Source: Amoebophilaceae bacterium UBA1467 (GTDB lineage: Bacteria > Bacteroidota > Bacteroidia > Cytophagales > Amoebophilaceae). From it: a stretch of DNA of 20,833 bases. Positions within the stretch are counted from its first letter, which is position 1, and the number at the start of each line of letters is the position of its first letter. A model generated the notes under the pieces. That model worked only from the letters and a program-made list of their open reading frames with translations. It was not told the origin of the DNA and ran no database searches. Shown here in pieces: positions 1-7,890 of the stretch. The stretch is from assembly GCA_002325615.1 (NCBI GenBank), contig DCSL01000045.1:1-20833 (forward strand). The letters are read 5' to 3'. A program made the translations under genes and the position numbers.

Positions 1-784
1 CAAACACATGATCGTCTAGCATGTGGCCCTTGCTGTCTTGCGGGATAAAATACCGACCATGCCCGAGCTGTTGCGCCAAAGCCCATATTTTTCTCACCAC
101 ACCAGCTGCATAGTACATAGAATAGCGCTCTCGATAAAAAGTAGCATCACGCGCCCCCACCATGTCCAGCAATACCCCATAGGCCGCTTTGTAGCCGGGA
201 AGGTGCGGGTGCAGGGACCAATACTGCGCACCCAGGCACCAGTAGACAGTTTCATTATCAGTAGTAAAAGTACCAGGTGGGGGACCGTAATCTTCTCCGT
301 CAAAAAAGATGATGTCCACCCCGATCCCTGCAGGAGGGTGTTTGCTGATCACCTGCGCAAGGGCTAGTAGCACGCCTACGCCACTCGCTCCATCGTTGGC
401 CCCTTCAATCGGCTGTAGGGGACGTGCCTCGTCCTTGTCTGCAACAGGGCGTGTATCCCAGTGGGCTGCTAGCAAGATTCTTTTCTGGCAGGTAGGGTTA
501 AAACTGGCAATGATGTTCTGTAACGCCAGTGATTTTCCATCAAACGCCTGGGCTTGAAAGTGTTGTACGTGCACCCTTGCGCCCAGTGCTGTCAGTTGTT
601 GCTGCAAATAGACCCCGCACAAGCGGTGCGCTTGGGTATTGGGTACCCTGGGCCCAAAACTGACCTGTTTTTGTATGCATTGATAGGCCGTGTCTGCATG
701 GAAGGTGGGCATTTCGCTTGGGCCATTCTTACCATCACCCATGGTACTAAAAAATAGAATGAATAAAGTGCCAAAAGCACACAT
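1..784 (-). CDS. M28 family peptidase / glutaminyl-peptide cyclotransferase-like protein, C-terminus cut by window edge
   Basis: Reading the minus strand from an ATG at 784-782 gives 261 open codons to the left edge. The protein starts with a hydrophobic segment (about residues 2-14, a signal peptide or anchor), so it probably acts outside the cytoplasm. The M28 zinc-hydrolase core is clear: AAHWDTRP with His108, GANDGASG with Asp131, DGEDYG with Glu164, LLDMVGA with Asp207 and LDDHVF with His259. These are the usual metal ligands and the catalytic acid/base. The early FGPRVPNT motif (43-50) and WCLGAQYW (182-189) are typical of the Bacteroidota M28 proteins resembling glutaminyl cyclase, which convert N-terminal Gln to pyroglutamate or act as aminopeptidases. 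Which activity applies cannot be told. A stop in this frame lies just upstream, so 784 is the first usable ATG. It follows nuoD on the same strand after 84 bases and may be co-transcribed. Confidence 0.88.
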   Translation of the reverse strand, partial: MCAFGTLFILFFSTMGDGKNGPSEMPTFHADTAYQCIQKQVSFGPRVPNTQAHRLCGVYLQQQLTALGARVHVQHFQAQAFDGKSLALQNIIASFNPTCQKRILLAAHWDTRPVADKDEARPLQPIEGANDGASGVGVLLALAQVISKHPPAGIGVDIIFFDGEDYGPPPGTFTTDNETVYWCLGAQYWSLHPHLPGYKAAYGVLLDMVGARDATFYRERYSMYYAAGVVRKIWALAQQLGHGRYFIPQDSKGHMLDDHVF

Positions 785-868
785 GAAAAATGTCTGTTGT
801 ATAAGCTGTAATCATTGGGTACGCTATCCTCTCGCCTGATCAGCAGTAGTCAGCAAACCGCGAACCCT

Positions 869-2086
869 CTATCGGTCTATCTCTCCTAATACAATATCTA
901 CCGACCCTACGATAGCAATCAGGTCAGCCAATAAGTGGCCTCTAGCAATCTCTGGTAAGACAGACAGGTTGGCAAAGCTAGGCGCACGGGCCTTGCAGCG
1001 AAAAGGGCGATCGCCGCGCGCTGTAGCCCGAAAGAAAAAACCAAGCTCGCCCCGTGGGTTTTCTGCCCGCACGTACAAGTCTTGTGCTGGAGTGCGCACC
1101 TTCTTAGGCACCGACTGTTGCGGGTCAAAAGCAGGGGTTCGCTTGAGATCCCTGGTCAGTCGGGCCAGGCATTGCTCAATAATTTGCATCGACGCCCGGC
1201 ACTCTTGTATCCGTACCCAAGTCCTGTCCCAGCAATCTCCTACCTGGCCCATTTTTCCCTGTCCTATGGGCACCTCAAACTCCAGTTCCGGATACACTGA
1301 GTAGCCATCTCTTCTGCGCAAATCCAACCGCAAACCTGATGCCCTAAGCATCGGCCCTGAAACCCCATAGTTGATCGCCAAGTCCAAAGGCAAGACCCCT
1401 ATATTCGCTGTTCTTTCAATAAAAATCTTGTTTTCAATGATCAGCTGGTCGATTTCTACGAACTTGGGCTTCAAATAGCGTATGAAATCGCTGCACCTTT
1501 CCTCAAAGCCTACGGGTAGGTCGTAGTATAGGCCTCCAATCCAGATGTAATTGTAGAGCATTCGGGCACCACAGACCCACTCCAGGAGCCGTAAGATGTG
1601 TTCTCGATCGCGCATTAGCCACAAAAACGCCGTAAACGCTCCCAAATCGACTCCATAGGTACCGATGGCCAAAAAATGAGATGCCAATCTATTCAACTCT
1701 GCCACCAACACCCTGATGTACTCTACCCTAGCAGGCAGCTGGTCTGCAATACCCAACATCCGCTCTACTCCCATGGCAAAAGCATGCTCTGAGTTCATGG
1801 CGGCCAGGTAGTCCATCCGATCTACATAAGGAATAATTTGATTGTAGGGCAACGACTCAGCATGCTTCTCAAAACAACGATGCAAATAGCCCAAATGCGG
1901 CACTACATCCACCACCAATTCACCGTTGAGGATCACCTCTAGGCGCAAGATGCCATGCGTAGCTGGGTGTTGCGGGCCTATATTAATGAGCACTTCCTCT
2001 GCCTTCAAGTCTTCTGGCTGGTACTTGGTAGGCGCAGATTGTACATGGTGACTCTTTTTTGAGATATGTTGAACTTTATTGGCCAT
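869..2086 (-). CDS. nuoD: NADH-quinone oxidoreductase subunit D (complex I 49-kDa subunit)
   Basis: This 405-residue protein is full length for NuoD. The N-terminal part carries the quinone-site loop GPQHPATHG (about 38-46) and then LGYLHRCFEKHAE and YNQIIPYVDRMDYL, all diagnostic of the 49-kDa subunit. The middle has RVLVAELNRLASH and GARMLYNYIWIGG, and the C-terminus ends in DIVLGEIDR like other NuoD proteins. NuoD forms the quinone-binding cavity of complex I together with NuoB and NuoH, on the cytoplasmic arm. In this phylum the quinone is menaquinone, and a menA gene lies elsewhere in the window. No nuoC, nuoB or nuoE is adjacent: upstream is a divergent lysozyme gene and downstream an M28 peptidase. 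The start ATG has a 17-residue polar leader before the conserved part. Confidence 0.97.
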   Translation of the reverse strand: MANKVQHISKKSHHVQSAPTKYQPEDLKAEEVLINIGPQHPATHGILRLEVILNGELVVDVVPHLGYLHRCFEKHAESLPYNQIIPYVDRMDYLAAMNSEHAFAMGVERMLGIADQLPARVEYIRVLVAELNRLASHFLAIGTYGVDLGAFTAFLWLMRDREHILRLLEWVCGARMLYNYIWIGGLYYDLPVGFEERCSDFIRYLKPKFVEIDQLIIENKIFIERTANIGVLPLDLAINYGVSGPMLRASGLRLDLRRRDGYSVYPELEFEVPIGQGKMGQVGDCWDRTWVRIQECRASMQIIEQCLARLTRDLKRTPAFDPQQSVPKKVRTPAQDLYVRAENPRGELGFFFRATARGDRPFRCKARAPSFANLSVLPEIARGHLLADLIAIVGSVDIVLGEIDR

Positions 2087-2223
2087 GCGCTACGGTATGT
2101 TGGTAATACAACAAGGAATTTATTTTTTTAAATATTTTTTCCTAAAGTTAGTGCTGGTATTTGCAATGATACGCCATCAGCAAAGGCTGATTTAACACAT
2201 CTTTGACGGAAAACATACCGCTT

Positions 2224-3048
2224 ATGCAACAGGTTAGAAAAATTTACAACAAGGTATCTCTTCCATCACGTTGCTCTCTAATAGGGGGGCTATTTTTACT
2301 TGTTGTTGGCTCTAGCTGTAATAAAAGTAGGTTCACTGTCGGCATGGAAAACGAACTCAATGATACAAGAGCATGTATAGCTGATTACGAAATCTCTCCA
2401 GCCGGGGTAACTTTACTGAAAAAGTTCGAGGGGCTCAGGACGAAACCATACATATGTCCTGGAGGGGCAGTGACAGTGGGCTACGGTCAGTGTATATCGC
2501 AACAAAAATTCGACATACAATATCCTAATGGTTTCTCAGAAAGAGATGTGGAGGATTTATTACGTAGCAGCCTTACCACAAGTTATGTCCCAGATATTAA
2601 AAGGTTAGTCAAGGTACCACTCGATCAAAAAGAGTTTGATATGTTGGTCTCCTTAGACTACAACATCGGAGCTACGGTCTTGCGTGACCCAACAAAAGAT
2701 GTAAAAAATGATGGGAAAAACATTGAAATGCTACCCTTGCTCAACGATTCACGTTATGAGGAAGCTTCTTTGGAGTTTCCTAAATTCACGAAGGGAGGGC
2801 CTGAACGACCCTATTACAGAGGCCTTTTAAAACGTAGAATGACCGAAATGTTTGTATTCAGGAATAGTACCACTATGCCAGAGGCCTTGCGTTCGCCTAT
2901 TGAAGATGATAACTTCAGGAGAGTTACAAAATGTGATTCTATTGCGAAGTATTGGGAAGAAAGCGGACAGCAGAACCTGAGAGATGAAGCAATATCGTTG
3001 TACAAGGCCTACAATGATCAATCAGGGTCTTCCGAAACTACAAGATGA
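2224..3048 (+). CDS. GH24 (T4-type) lysozyme, predicted lipoprotein
   Basis: The preferred start is ATG 2224; a TTG at 2203 would only add seven residues in front of the signal. The 274-residue product has a lipoprotein signal peptide ending in LLVVGSSC, with Cys32 as lipidation site. The GH24 domain follows at about 55-220: KKFEGL with catalytic Glu69, then Cys78 nine residues later and Thr84 fifteen residues later, followed by VGYGQ. This is the E-8-D/C-5-T triad of phage lysozymes, with Cys in the Asp position. Later hallmarks are FDMLVSLDYNIG and GLLKRRMTEMFVF. The expected activity is cleavage of the MurNAc-GlcNAc bond of peptidoglycan. There are no holin or other phage genes nearby. The last ~55 residues are polar and unassigned. 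The role could be own-wall remodelling, attack on competing bacteria or a domesticated endolysin. Confidence 0.9.
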   Translation: MQQVRKIYNKVSLPSRCSLIGGLFLLVVGSSCNKSRFTVGMENELNDTRACIADYEISPAGVTLLKKFEGLRTKPYICPGGAVTVGYGQCISQQKFDIQYPNGFSERDVEDLLRSSLTTSYVPDIKRLVKVPLDQKEFDMLVSLDYNIGATVLRDPTKDVKNDGKNIEMLPLLNDSRYEEASLEFPKFTKGGPERPYYRGLLKRRMTEMFVFRNSTTMPEALRSPIEDDNFRRVTKCDSIAKYWEESGQQNLRDEAISLYKAYNDQSGSSETTR

Positions 3049-3340
3049 GATTTCACGCACGATGAGGAAGGTACATCAACAGGAGCGAAAAATATGGTAA
3101 GGGTATGGCTGTAGCTTGGGGAGTATAAGTGACTAGCAATAATAGACTGGCATATAAAGTCCGAGCCCATTGCAAAGTGCCTGAAAATCATCCTTGATTT
3201 ACTTTAAACCGGGTAGATACCCTAGTCTTGCAATGGCCTTAATCCTTATAGTTGGTATCGATGCCACGATGGTGACTAGACAAAATAAAGTGTTTATTTT
3301 CGCGAGGTCCTTATCTCCACTTTGAAGCCCTAATTTTGGT
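3049..3340. other. Intergenic region with nested inverted repeats
   Basis: No convincing ORF lies in these 292 bases. Several inverted repeats are visible. CCATTGCAA (3167-3175) pairs perfectly with TTGCAATGG (3228-3236). GACTAG (3131-3136) is complementary to CTAGTC (3222-3227). GGGTA/TACCC (3211-3222) is a short palindrome. AAAATAAA/TTTATTTT (3282-3300, 3-base loop) is an AT-rich hairpin 40 bases before the next start codon. It could be leader or terminator structure, or the remains of a small mobile element. None of this is proven. Confidence 0.5.
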
Positions 3341-4036
3341 ATGAGACAAATACGATATTTGAGTTGCTACTTGCTTTGCCTATTAGCACTCTCCTCCAGC
3401 AAACTTTCTGAAGTTGGCCTTGATATATACGAGGTCGGCCACATCCATGAGGATGGCTCTGGCCAGTTTGAAATTGCTGCAGATCTAACAAAAGTGGAGC
3501 ACCTGATCAAATTTGCAAGCCTTTTCACTGAAGTCACTCCTGAGGTTGCTCAAAAAACCATCAAGGAATCACTTGCGGAATTAGCTAAAATCCTGAGAAA
3601 TCTATCAGGCATCAGTAACGTCACTACAACAAACGATGTCAACACGTTGTCTGCTAAACTGCGCTTTCAGTTCAACAGTATTAAAGCTCTTAACGAAGCC
3701 GTGTGCAAAATCTATGCGTTCATAGACCACCCAGGATCTACTTACTTCAAATTGAGTCGCCACTCATTTTCAAGGGCAGATACACCAAACTTTAAACAGC
3801 TGATATCACACTACCGCGACCACGTAAAAGCCGACACACAGATCGCCGACCTGATCCTGAAAAACTTTTTAAACTTGATTACCTACCACACGGCTTACCA
3901 CTTTGACAAGAAAATCCAAAAAGCCACTAACAAGCTTTCCAGTATTTCTGAAGACAGCAAAACGATCTTCCTCAAGCAGCCTCTTTCTGATGCATGCGAA
4001 CAAGAATTTTCTTTTAGTAACAAGATATTCTTCTAA
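3341..4036 (+). CDS. Secreted protein of unknown function
   Basis: ATG 3341 begins a 231-residue protein with a typical export signal: basic MRQIR, then a Leu/Cys-rich hydrophobic core to about residue 19, with no convincing lipobox cysteine. The mature part starts with the segment HEDGSGQFEIAADLTK, followed by a Leu/Lys-rich helical stretch (about 50-90). Then comes ISNVTTTNDVNTLSAKLRFQF leading into IKALNEAV (about 100-128). This order resembles small exported proteins I associate with Bacteroidota (a 'DGSG' strand, then 'GISN', then 'F-F...ALN'), but I cannot name the family. The C-terminal 80 residues are polar. The gene ends only 12 bases before prfB, in the same frame, so the two may share a transcript. 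The function is unknown. Confidence 0.75.
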   Translation: MRQIRYLSCYLLCLLALSSSKLSEVGLDIYEVGHIHEDGSGQFEIAADLTKVEHLIKFASLFTEVTPEVAQKTIKESLAELAKILRNLSGISNVTTTNDVNTLSAKLRFQFNSIKALNEAVCKIYAFIDHPGSTYFKLSRHSFSRADTPNFKQLISHYRDHVKADTQIADLILKNFLNLITYHTAYHFDKKIQKATNKLSSISEDSKTIFLKQPLSDACEQEFSFSNKIFF

Positions 4037-4048
4037 CCATCCATAGAC

Positions 4049-5159
4049 ATGGTTACTAAATCACTTCATAACATGCTCATCACCCACGAAACATGCAAAG
4101 TAATCAAGGCAAGAGTAGCTGCCTTGAGGGGGTATCTTTGACTATGAAAACAAGCTAAAAGCGCTCCAGCAAGGTCAAGCAACAAGTCTGCAACCAGACT
4201 TTTGGGACAACGCCCAACAGGCAGCTCAGGTGCTTAAGATTATCAAAACCAATAAAATGTGGGTTGACAGCTTCAAGCGAGTACAAGTTCTTTTGGATGA
4301 CTTAGAAACACTGCGTGAATTTTACGAAGTCAATGAGGTAACTGCTGAGGAGGTGGGGGTGACCTACCAAAATTTGATAGACACACTAGAAGCACTGGAG
4401 CTTAAAAAAATGCTCCGGAATGAGGAAGACCAGCTGGATGCTATTTTGGAAATTAATCCAGGAGCAGGAGGCACAGAAAGTCAAGACTGGGCCGAGATGC
4501 TTGTACGGATGTACATCATGTGGGGAGAAAAGCAGGGCTATCAAATCAAGCAACTAAACTACCAACGTGGAGACGCAGCGGGCATCAAGTCAGCCACGCT
4601 GGAGTTGAGCGGTGCATTCGCGTATGGGTATCTAAAAGCAGAGATTGGTATCCACCGGCTAGTCCGCATTTCACCATTTGACTCCGGAGGAAGACGGCAT
4701 ACCTCCTTTGCTTCGGTATATGCTTACCCAGTGATAGACGACAGTATCCAAATTGTAATTAATCCTGCAGATATTACTTGGGAAACCTTTCGTTCTGGAG
4801 GTGCTGGGGGACAAAATGTCAACAAAGTAGAAACAGCCGTTAGGCTCAAGCATGCGCCCTCAGGCATCATCGTAGAATGTCAGCAAGAAAGATCGCAGCT
4901 CCAAAACAAAGACAAAGCCATGCGCATGCTCAAGTCTAGACTGTATCAACTAGAGCTGGAGAAAAGAAATGCTGCAAAGGAAAAAGTAGAAAGTACCAAG
5001 AAAAAAATTGACTTTGGCTCACAAATCAGAAATTACGTGTTACATCCCTATAAACTTGTGAAGGATAACCGCACGGGCGTTGAAAGAACAGACGTACAGC
5101 ATGTACTCGACGGAGACATTGAAGATTTTATCAAAGCCTATTTGATGCGTGCTTCGTAG
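4049..5159 (+). CDS. prfB: Peptide chain release factor 2, expressed through programmed +1 frameshift
   Basis: The gene must be read as 4049-4138 joined to 4140-5159, giving 369 residues, close to the usual 365. The first reading frame ends at TGA 4139-4141 directly after LRGYL; a +1 slip on CTT continues as DYENK and stays open to TAG 5157-5159. RF2 identity is fixed by the stop-codon recognition tripeptide SPF (208-210) and the peptidyl-hydrolysis motif GGQ (253-255, within [13 protein letters not shown]), at nearly the same positions as in E. coli. RF2 releases peptides at UAA and UGA, so frameshifting at its own UGA gives negative autoregulation. ATG 4049 follows an in-frame stop; ATG 4073 is an alternative start that would fit the family length equally well. 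A start at GTG 4230 would lose the N-terminal domain and is not credible. Confidence 0.95.
4127..4142 (+). promoter_or_regulatory. prfB: prfB programmed +1 frameshift site
   Basis: AGGGGG (4127-4132) acts as the internal Shine-Dalgarno-like element three bases before the slippery CTT (4136-4138), which is followed by TGA C (4139-4142). This matches the classical AGGGGG-TAT-CTT-TGA-C arrangement. The peptidyl tRNA slips from CTT to TTT and the next codon read is GAC. Slow UGA reading when RF2 is scarce favours the slip. Confidence 0.95.
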
Positions 5160-5243
5160 AGGGAGACAACACTATCACAAAAAGGGAATAGTAGCCAATT
5201 ATTTCGCTCGCAAACTTAGCCTTACTGATGCCCTTACAGGCCC

Positions 5244-5741
5244 ATGGATACATTACCACAGCTCGATCAGATTGACCGAGATATACTCAATCACTTGCAG
5301 GCACAAGCCAGGCTAACGAATGCGCAATTAGCACAACATGTAGGCTTAGCCCCAGCCTCCACCTTAGAGCGGGTCAGAAAACTGGAACGTCAAGGCATTA
5401 TCAAAAGTTATCATGCCAAACTAGACCCCACAAAACTTTCTTTAAACACGTGTGTGGTGATGCAGATAAAGCTGCAGCGCTTGACACTAGAAAGTCTAGC
5501 AGTCTTCAGGGAAAGCATAGCGCTCATACCAGAGGTCGTAGAATGCCATCAGGTGGTAGGTGACGCAGACTTTTTGGTCAAGGTCATTACTACAGATGTA
5601 GCAGCTCATCAGTATTTAGTCATGCATCGACTCAGTGCGGTGCAGGGCATCCAGCATATAAAGTCTTTTGTCATTACAGCTGCCGTGAAAGAGGCTGGCA
5701 TTCCTGTAATGCCCCCTCGCATGGCTCCCAAATTGACTTAA
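5244..5741 (+). CDS. Lrp/AsnC family transcriptional regulator
   Basis: The 165-residue protein has the two-domain Lrp/AsnC layout. The N-terminal helix-turn-helix spans about 8-58 (LDQIDRDILNHLQ, then LAQHVGLAPASTLERVRKLERQGIIKSY). The C-terminal RAM effector-binding domain spans about 70-150 and carries the conserved GDADFLVKV strand. Such proteins form dimers to octamers and sense amino acids or related metabolites. In Bacteroidota they commonly act as local or global regulators of amino-acid metabolism. The ligand and targets cannot be inferred here: the neighbours (prfB, cvpA-like) are not amino-acid genes. The start is ATG 5244, where the HTH begins at the expected distance. The C-terminal tail (GIPVMPPRMAPKLT) is an extension beyond the RAM fold. 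Confidence 0.93.
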   Translation: MDTLPQLDQIDRDILNHLQAQARLTNAQLAQHVGLAPASTLERVRKLERQGIIKSYHAKLDPTKLSLNTCVVMQIKLQRLTLESLAVFRESIALIPEVVECHQVVGDADFLVKVITTDVAAHQYLVMHRLSAVQGIQHIKSFVITAAVKEAGIPVMPPRMAPKLT

Positions 5742-5911
5742 GAAGTCCTGGTCTTTTTAAAGCTTTGTGCACACACTGCCATCCAAAGATTTGAGGCCTT
5801 GCGACTGCGTCACAAGTGCAGGCTTTGCTTTGTTTGCATAAACCTGCTTACTTTCAGGCTTTAGTTGATCGGGCTCTGTTCGAAGCTAAGAGCACACCTA
5901 AACTTTTTATT

Positions 5912-6436
5912 TTGAGGCTACTGGATATACTTTTATTAATGCTTCTAGCATGGGGCGGTTATAGTGGCTTCAGGAAAGGGCTGGTTTTGGAAATTTTCTC
6001 TATCAGTGCTTTGGTACTGGCCGTGCTGGGTAGTATTAAACTTTTGGATGGGGCTGTCGGACTTTGCACAAAATGGTACCATGGCCAGAATGGGTGGCTG
6101 CCTTACGTAGTATTTGTATGCCTTTTTGTCGTCATCCTGATCACCATCACGTTGGTAGGCGGATTCTTTAAAGCCCTCATCAAACCAACTTTACTGGGTA
6201 GCCTTGATAGGCTTTTGGGTACCTTACTAGGTATCCTCAAGTGGGGAATATGCAGCAGTACCTTCCTGTGGCTAGGAAGCTTGGTGCAGCTAAAAATGCC
6301 CGAAGCATATACGGAAGGTACTTTCCTTTTTCCAATTATTGAGTCATTATGCCCTCAGCTTCTAGCCTGGTGTTCCTGCTGGTTTCCATACCTACAGAAG
6401 TGGCTCACAACGACAGGTGCACTCAAGAACGGTTGA
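5912..6436 (+). CDS. CvpA family inner-membrane protein
   Basis: The segment RLLDILLLMLLAWGGYSGFRKGLVLEIFSI is the hallmark N-terminus of CvpA-type proteins. It is followed by three further hydrophobic segments and by the conserved LLGSLDRLLGTLLGILKWG region. The predicted product is a polytopic inner-membrane protein of about 174 residues. CvpA homologues are linked to envelope homeostasis (and colicin V production in E. coli), but their molecular activity is not known. The start is uncertain because no ATG exists: TTG 5912 places the first membrane segment at the usual distance from the N-terminus. A GTG at 5816 would add 32 residues that do not resemble the family. The gene lies 170 bases after the Lrp-type regulator (74 if GTG 5816 is used). 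Confidence 0.8.
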   Translation: MRLLDILLLMLLAWGGYSGFRKGLVLEIFSISALVLAVLGSIKLLDGAVGLCTKWYHGQNGWLPYVVFVCLFVVILITITLVGGFFKALIKPTLLGSLDRLLGTLLGILKWGICSSTFLWLGSLVQLKMPEAYTEGTFLFPIIESLCPQLLAWCSCWFPYLQKWLTTTGALKNG

Positions 6437-6592
6437 TTACAGCAATATAAATCGCTTTTCTAAGGATGCCCACCATTTCCTATCTTAACGCAACCACCCC
6501 TAGTGCATCTTCCCTAGATGTCTCGTAGATTTGTCCCTCTCAAGAAGAGGGGCCCGCTCTCAATGCCAAAAATAGATGCTAAAACAATGGCT

Positions 6593-7351
6593 ATGAACCC
6601 GACGATCAAGGAGGCACAAGGATTTAAATACATTGAAGAAGGAAACGGCGAAGTGCTCTTATTGATTCATGGGCTGTTTGGTGCATTAAGTAACTGGAAA
6701 CATGTATTGGCACAATTCTCTAACCGGTACCGGGTGATAATTCCCATGCTTCCCATCTATGAGATGCCTGTCAAGCAGGCGAACCTAGAAGGCCTTTTGG
6801 CATTTGTAACTGCCTTCACTCAACTCAACAAGTTGGAGAAATTTACCCTCATTGGGAACTCACTAGGAGGGCATCTGGCCTTAATGTACACACTTCAACA
6901 TCCAGATAAAGTCCAAAAGTTGGTGCTTACTGGTAGTTCAGGCTTGTTTGAAAATACCCTGGGTGGATCTTTTCCTAAAAGAGGCAACTATGAGTACATA
7001 GCTGACCGGGTTGCCTACACTTTTTTTGACCCAAAAACGGTTGCCAAAACATATGTAGATGAAGTATTCAGTGTCACCAGCAACATTCCCAAAGCCATAC
7101 GCGTGGTCTCTATTGCCAAGTCTGCCCAGCGCAACAACATGGCTCACGAACTCTCCAAAATAGAAGCAACTACACTCCTGGTTTGGGGGCTTAATGATAC
7201 CATTACCCCTCCCCTAGTAGCCCACGAATTCAATGCCTTGCTACCTCATGCTACGCTGCGTTTTATAGACAAGTGCTGTCATGCGCCCATGATGGAGCAT
7301 CCTGAAAAATTTAATAACCTGCTCGAAAAGTTCTTACAAGGCACCATTTGA
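6593..7351 (+). CDS. Alpha/beta hydrolase
   Basis: The 252-residue protein has a complete alpha/beta-hydrolase catalytic set: the oxyanion loop LIHGLFGALSNW (about 24-35), nucleophile Ser90 in GNSLGG, Asp202 in GLNDTITPP and His230 in CCHAPMMEHPEKF. Segments such as VIIPMLPIYEMP, GSSGLFENTLGGSFPKRGNYEYI and SIAKSAQRNNMA are strongly conserved in a Bacteroidota subfamily annotated only as alpha/beta hydrolase. There is no signal peptide, so it is probably cytoplasmic; the substrate is unknown. ATG 6593 (MNPTIKEAQGF) is chosen because homologues I recall begin there. Upstream ATGs at 6518, 6563 and 6587 are in frame, but the added peptide is basic and unlike the family, and its DNA contains a hairpin (CCCTCT 6535-6540 with AGAGGG 6546-6551), which suggests leader sequence. 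Confidence 0.88.
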   Translation: MNPTIKEAQGFKYIEEGNGEVLLLIHGLFGALSNWKHVLAQFSNRYRVIIPMLPIYEMPVKQANLEGLLAFVTAFTQLNKLEKFTLIGNSLGGHLALMYTLQHPDKVQKLVLTGSSGLFENTLGGSFPKRGNYEYIADRVAYTFFDPKTVAKTYVDEVFSVTSNIPKAIRVVSIAKSAQRNNMAHELSKIEATTLLVWGLNDTITPPLVAHEFNALLPHATLRFIDKCCHAPMMEHPEKFNNLLEKFLQGTI

Positions 7352-7407
7352 TTATACGTCGTGCAGTTGTCATGCTGAACAACGCGCAGCACCTCACATA
7401 GTCTATT

Positions 7408-7442
7408 AGGTGGTTCGCCTTTAGGAGTTTTCCCACCTTTTT
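7408..7442 (+). terminator. Possible intrinsic terminator after the alpha/beta hydrolase
   Basis: AGGTGG (7408-7413) pairs with CCACCT (7433-7438) and is followed directly by four more T residues. The loop is long (19 bases) and the stem only six pairs, so this is a weak candidate. Confidence 0.3.
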
Positions 7443-7582
7443 CCTCGCCGACAGGACACTACTTTTTTCCTGGGATGAAAAAAATTAGAAAAAATCAAAC
7501 ATGAAGACAAAAGCTTGCAAGTGCGATGCTGTGCTATCCTAGCAAATTAAAGACCCTCCTTAGATAATGAGCGTTAGTATGG

Positions 7583-7748
7583 CAAGCGGAAGGCTTGTAA
7601 GTTTCCCTGTGTTTGAGCCCGCTGCAAGCGGGAGAGTTGGGGAAGCTTGAGCCTGAAAGCACAGAAATGGTAGCTCCGTTCCCTGAGCGGTGACTCTTTT
7701 AGTTACTTTTTGTGGGGTAGACAAAAAGTCACGCCTCCGACAGGGAAC
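7583..7748 (+). ncRNA. Candidate structured RNA or repeat element
   Basis: Four stems can be read directly. CAAGC/GCTTG (7583-7597, 5-base loop) is a small hairpin. AAGTTTCCC (7599-7607) pairs with GGGAAGCTT (7640-7648) with one G-U pair, enclosing CCCGC/GCGGG (7618-7632). GTTCCCTG (7678-7685) pairs perfectly with CAGGGAAC (7741-7748). Inside it GTTACTTTTTGT (7702-7713) pairs with ACAAAAAGTCAC (7721-7732) with a single mismatch. It does not match SRP RNA, tmRNA, RNase P or 6S signatures that I know. Strand is uncertain; plus is assumed because clpB follows. Confidence 0.4.
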
Positions 7749-7890
7749 ACTTGGATTAAAGTGGATTACTGTTTGGTATTGATGCTAGGAGGCTAGCCCT
7801 GATTAAGGAACAACCAAAGAATTCATGGCATGGCTTTTGAGGAAACGGAGTAAATAACTTATCATCAATGGATGCATAACGCCCACTACT

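Larger units (their letters stand above)
7352..7890 (+). other. Long structured intergenic region upstream of clpB
   Basis: No plausible gene is seen in these 539 bases. The first part (7365-7450) holds a sequence starting GTCATGCTGAAC, reminiscent of short intergenic repeats of Bacteroidota, and a stem followed by T residues. The central part (7583-7748) is rich in perfect or near-perfect stem-loops, listed separately. The final 140 bases before the clpB start show no recognisable heat-shock operator (no CIRCE) and no clear TAnnTTTG promoter box. It may be a 5' leader, a non-coding RNA gene or a decayed repeat. Confidence 0.5.

Noticed and set aside
592..780. 62-codon minus-strand ORF with a hydrophobic start
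   Set aside because: It is a shifted frame of the M28 peptidase; the correct frame is open from 784 to the left edge with all metal ligands.
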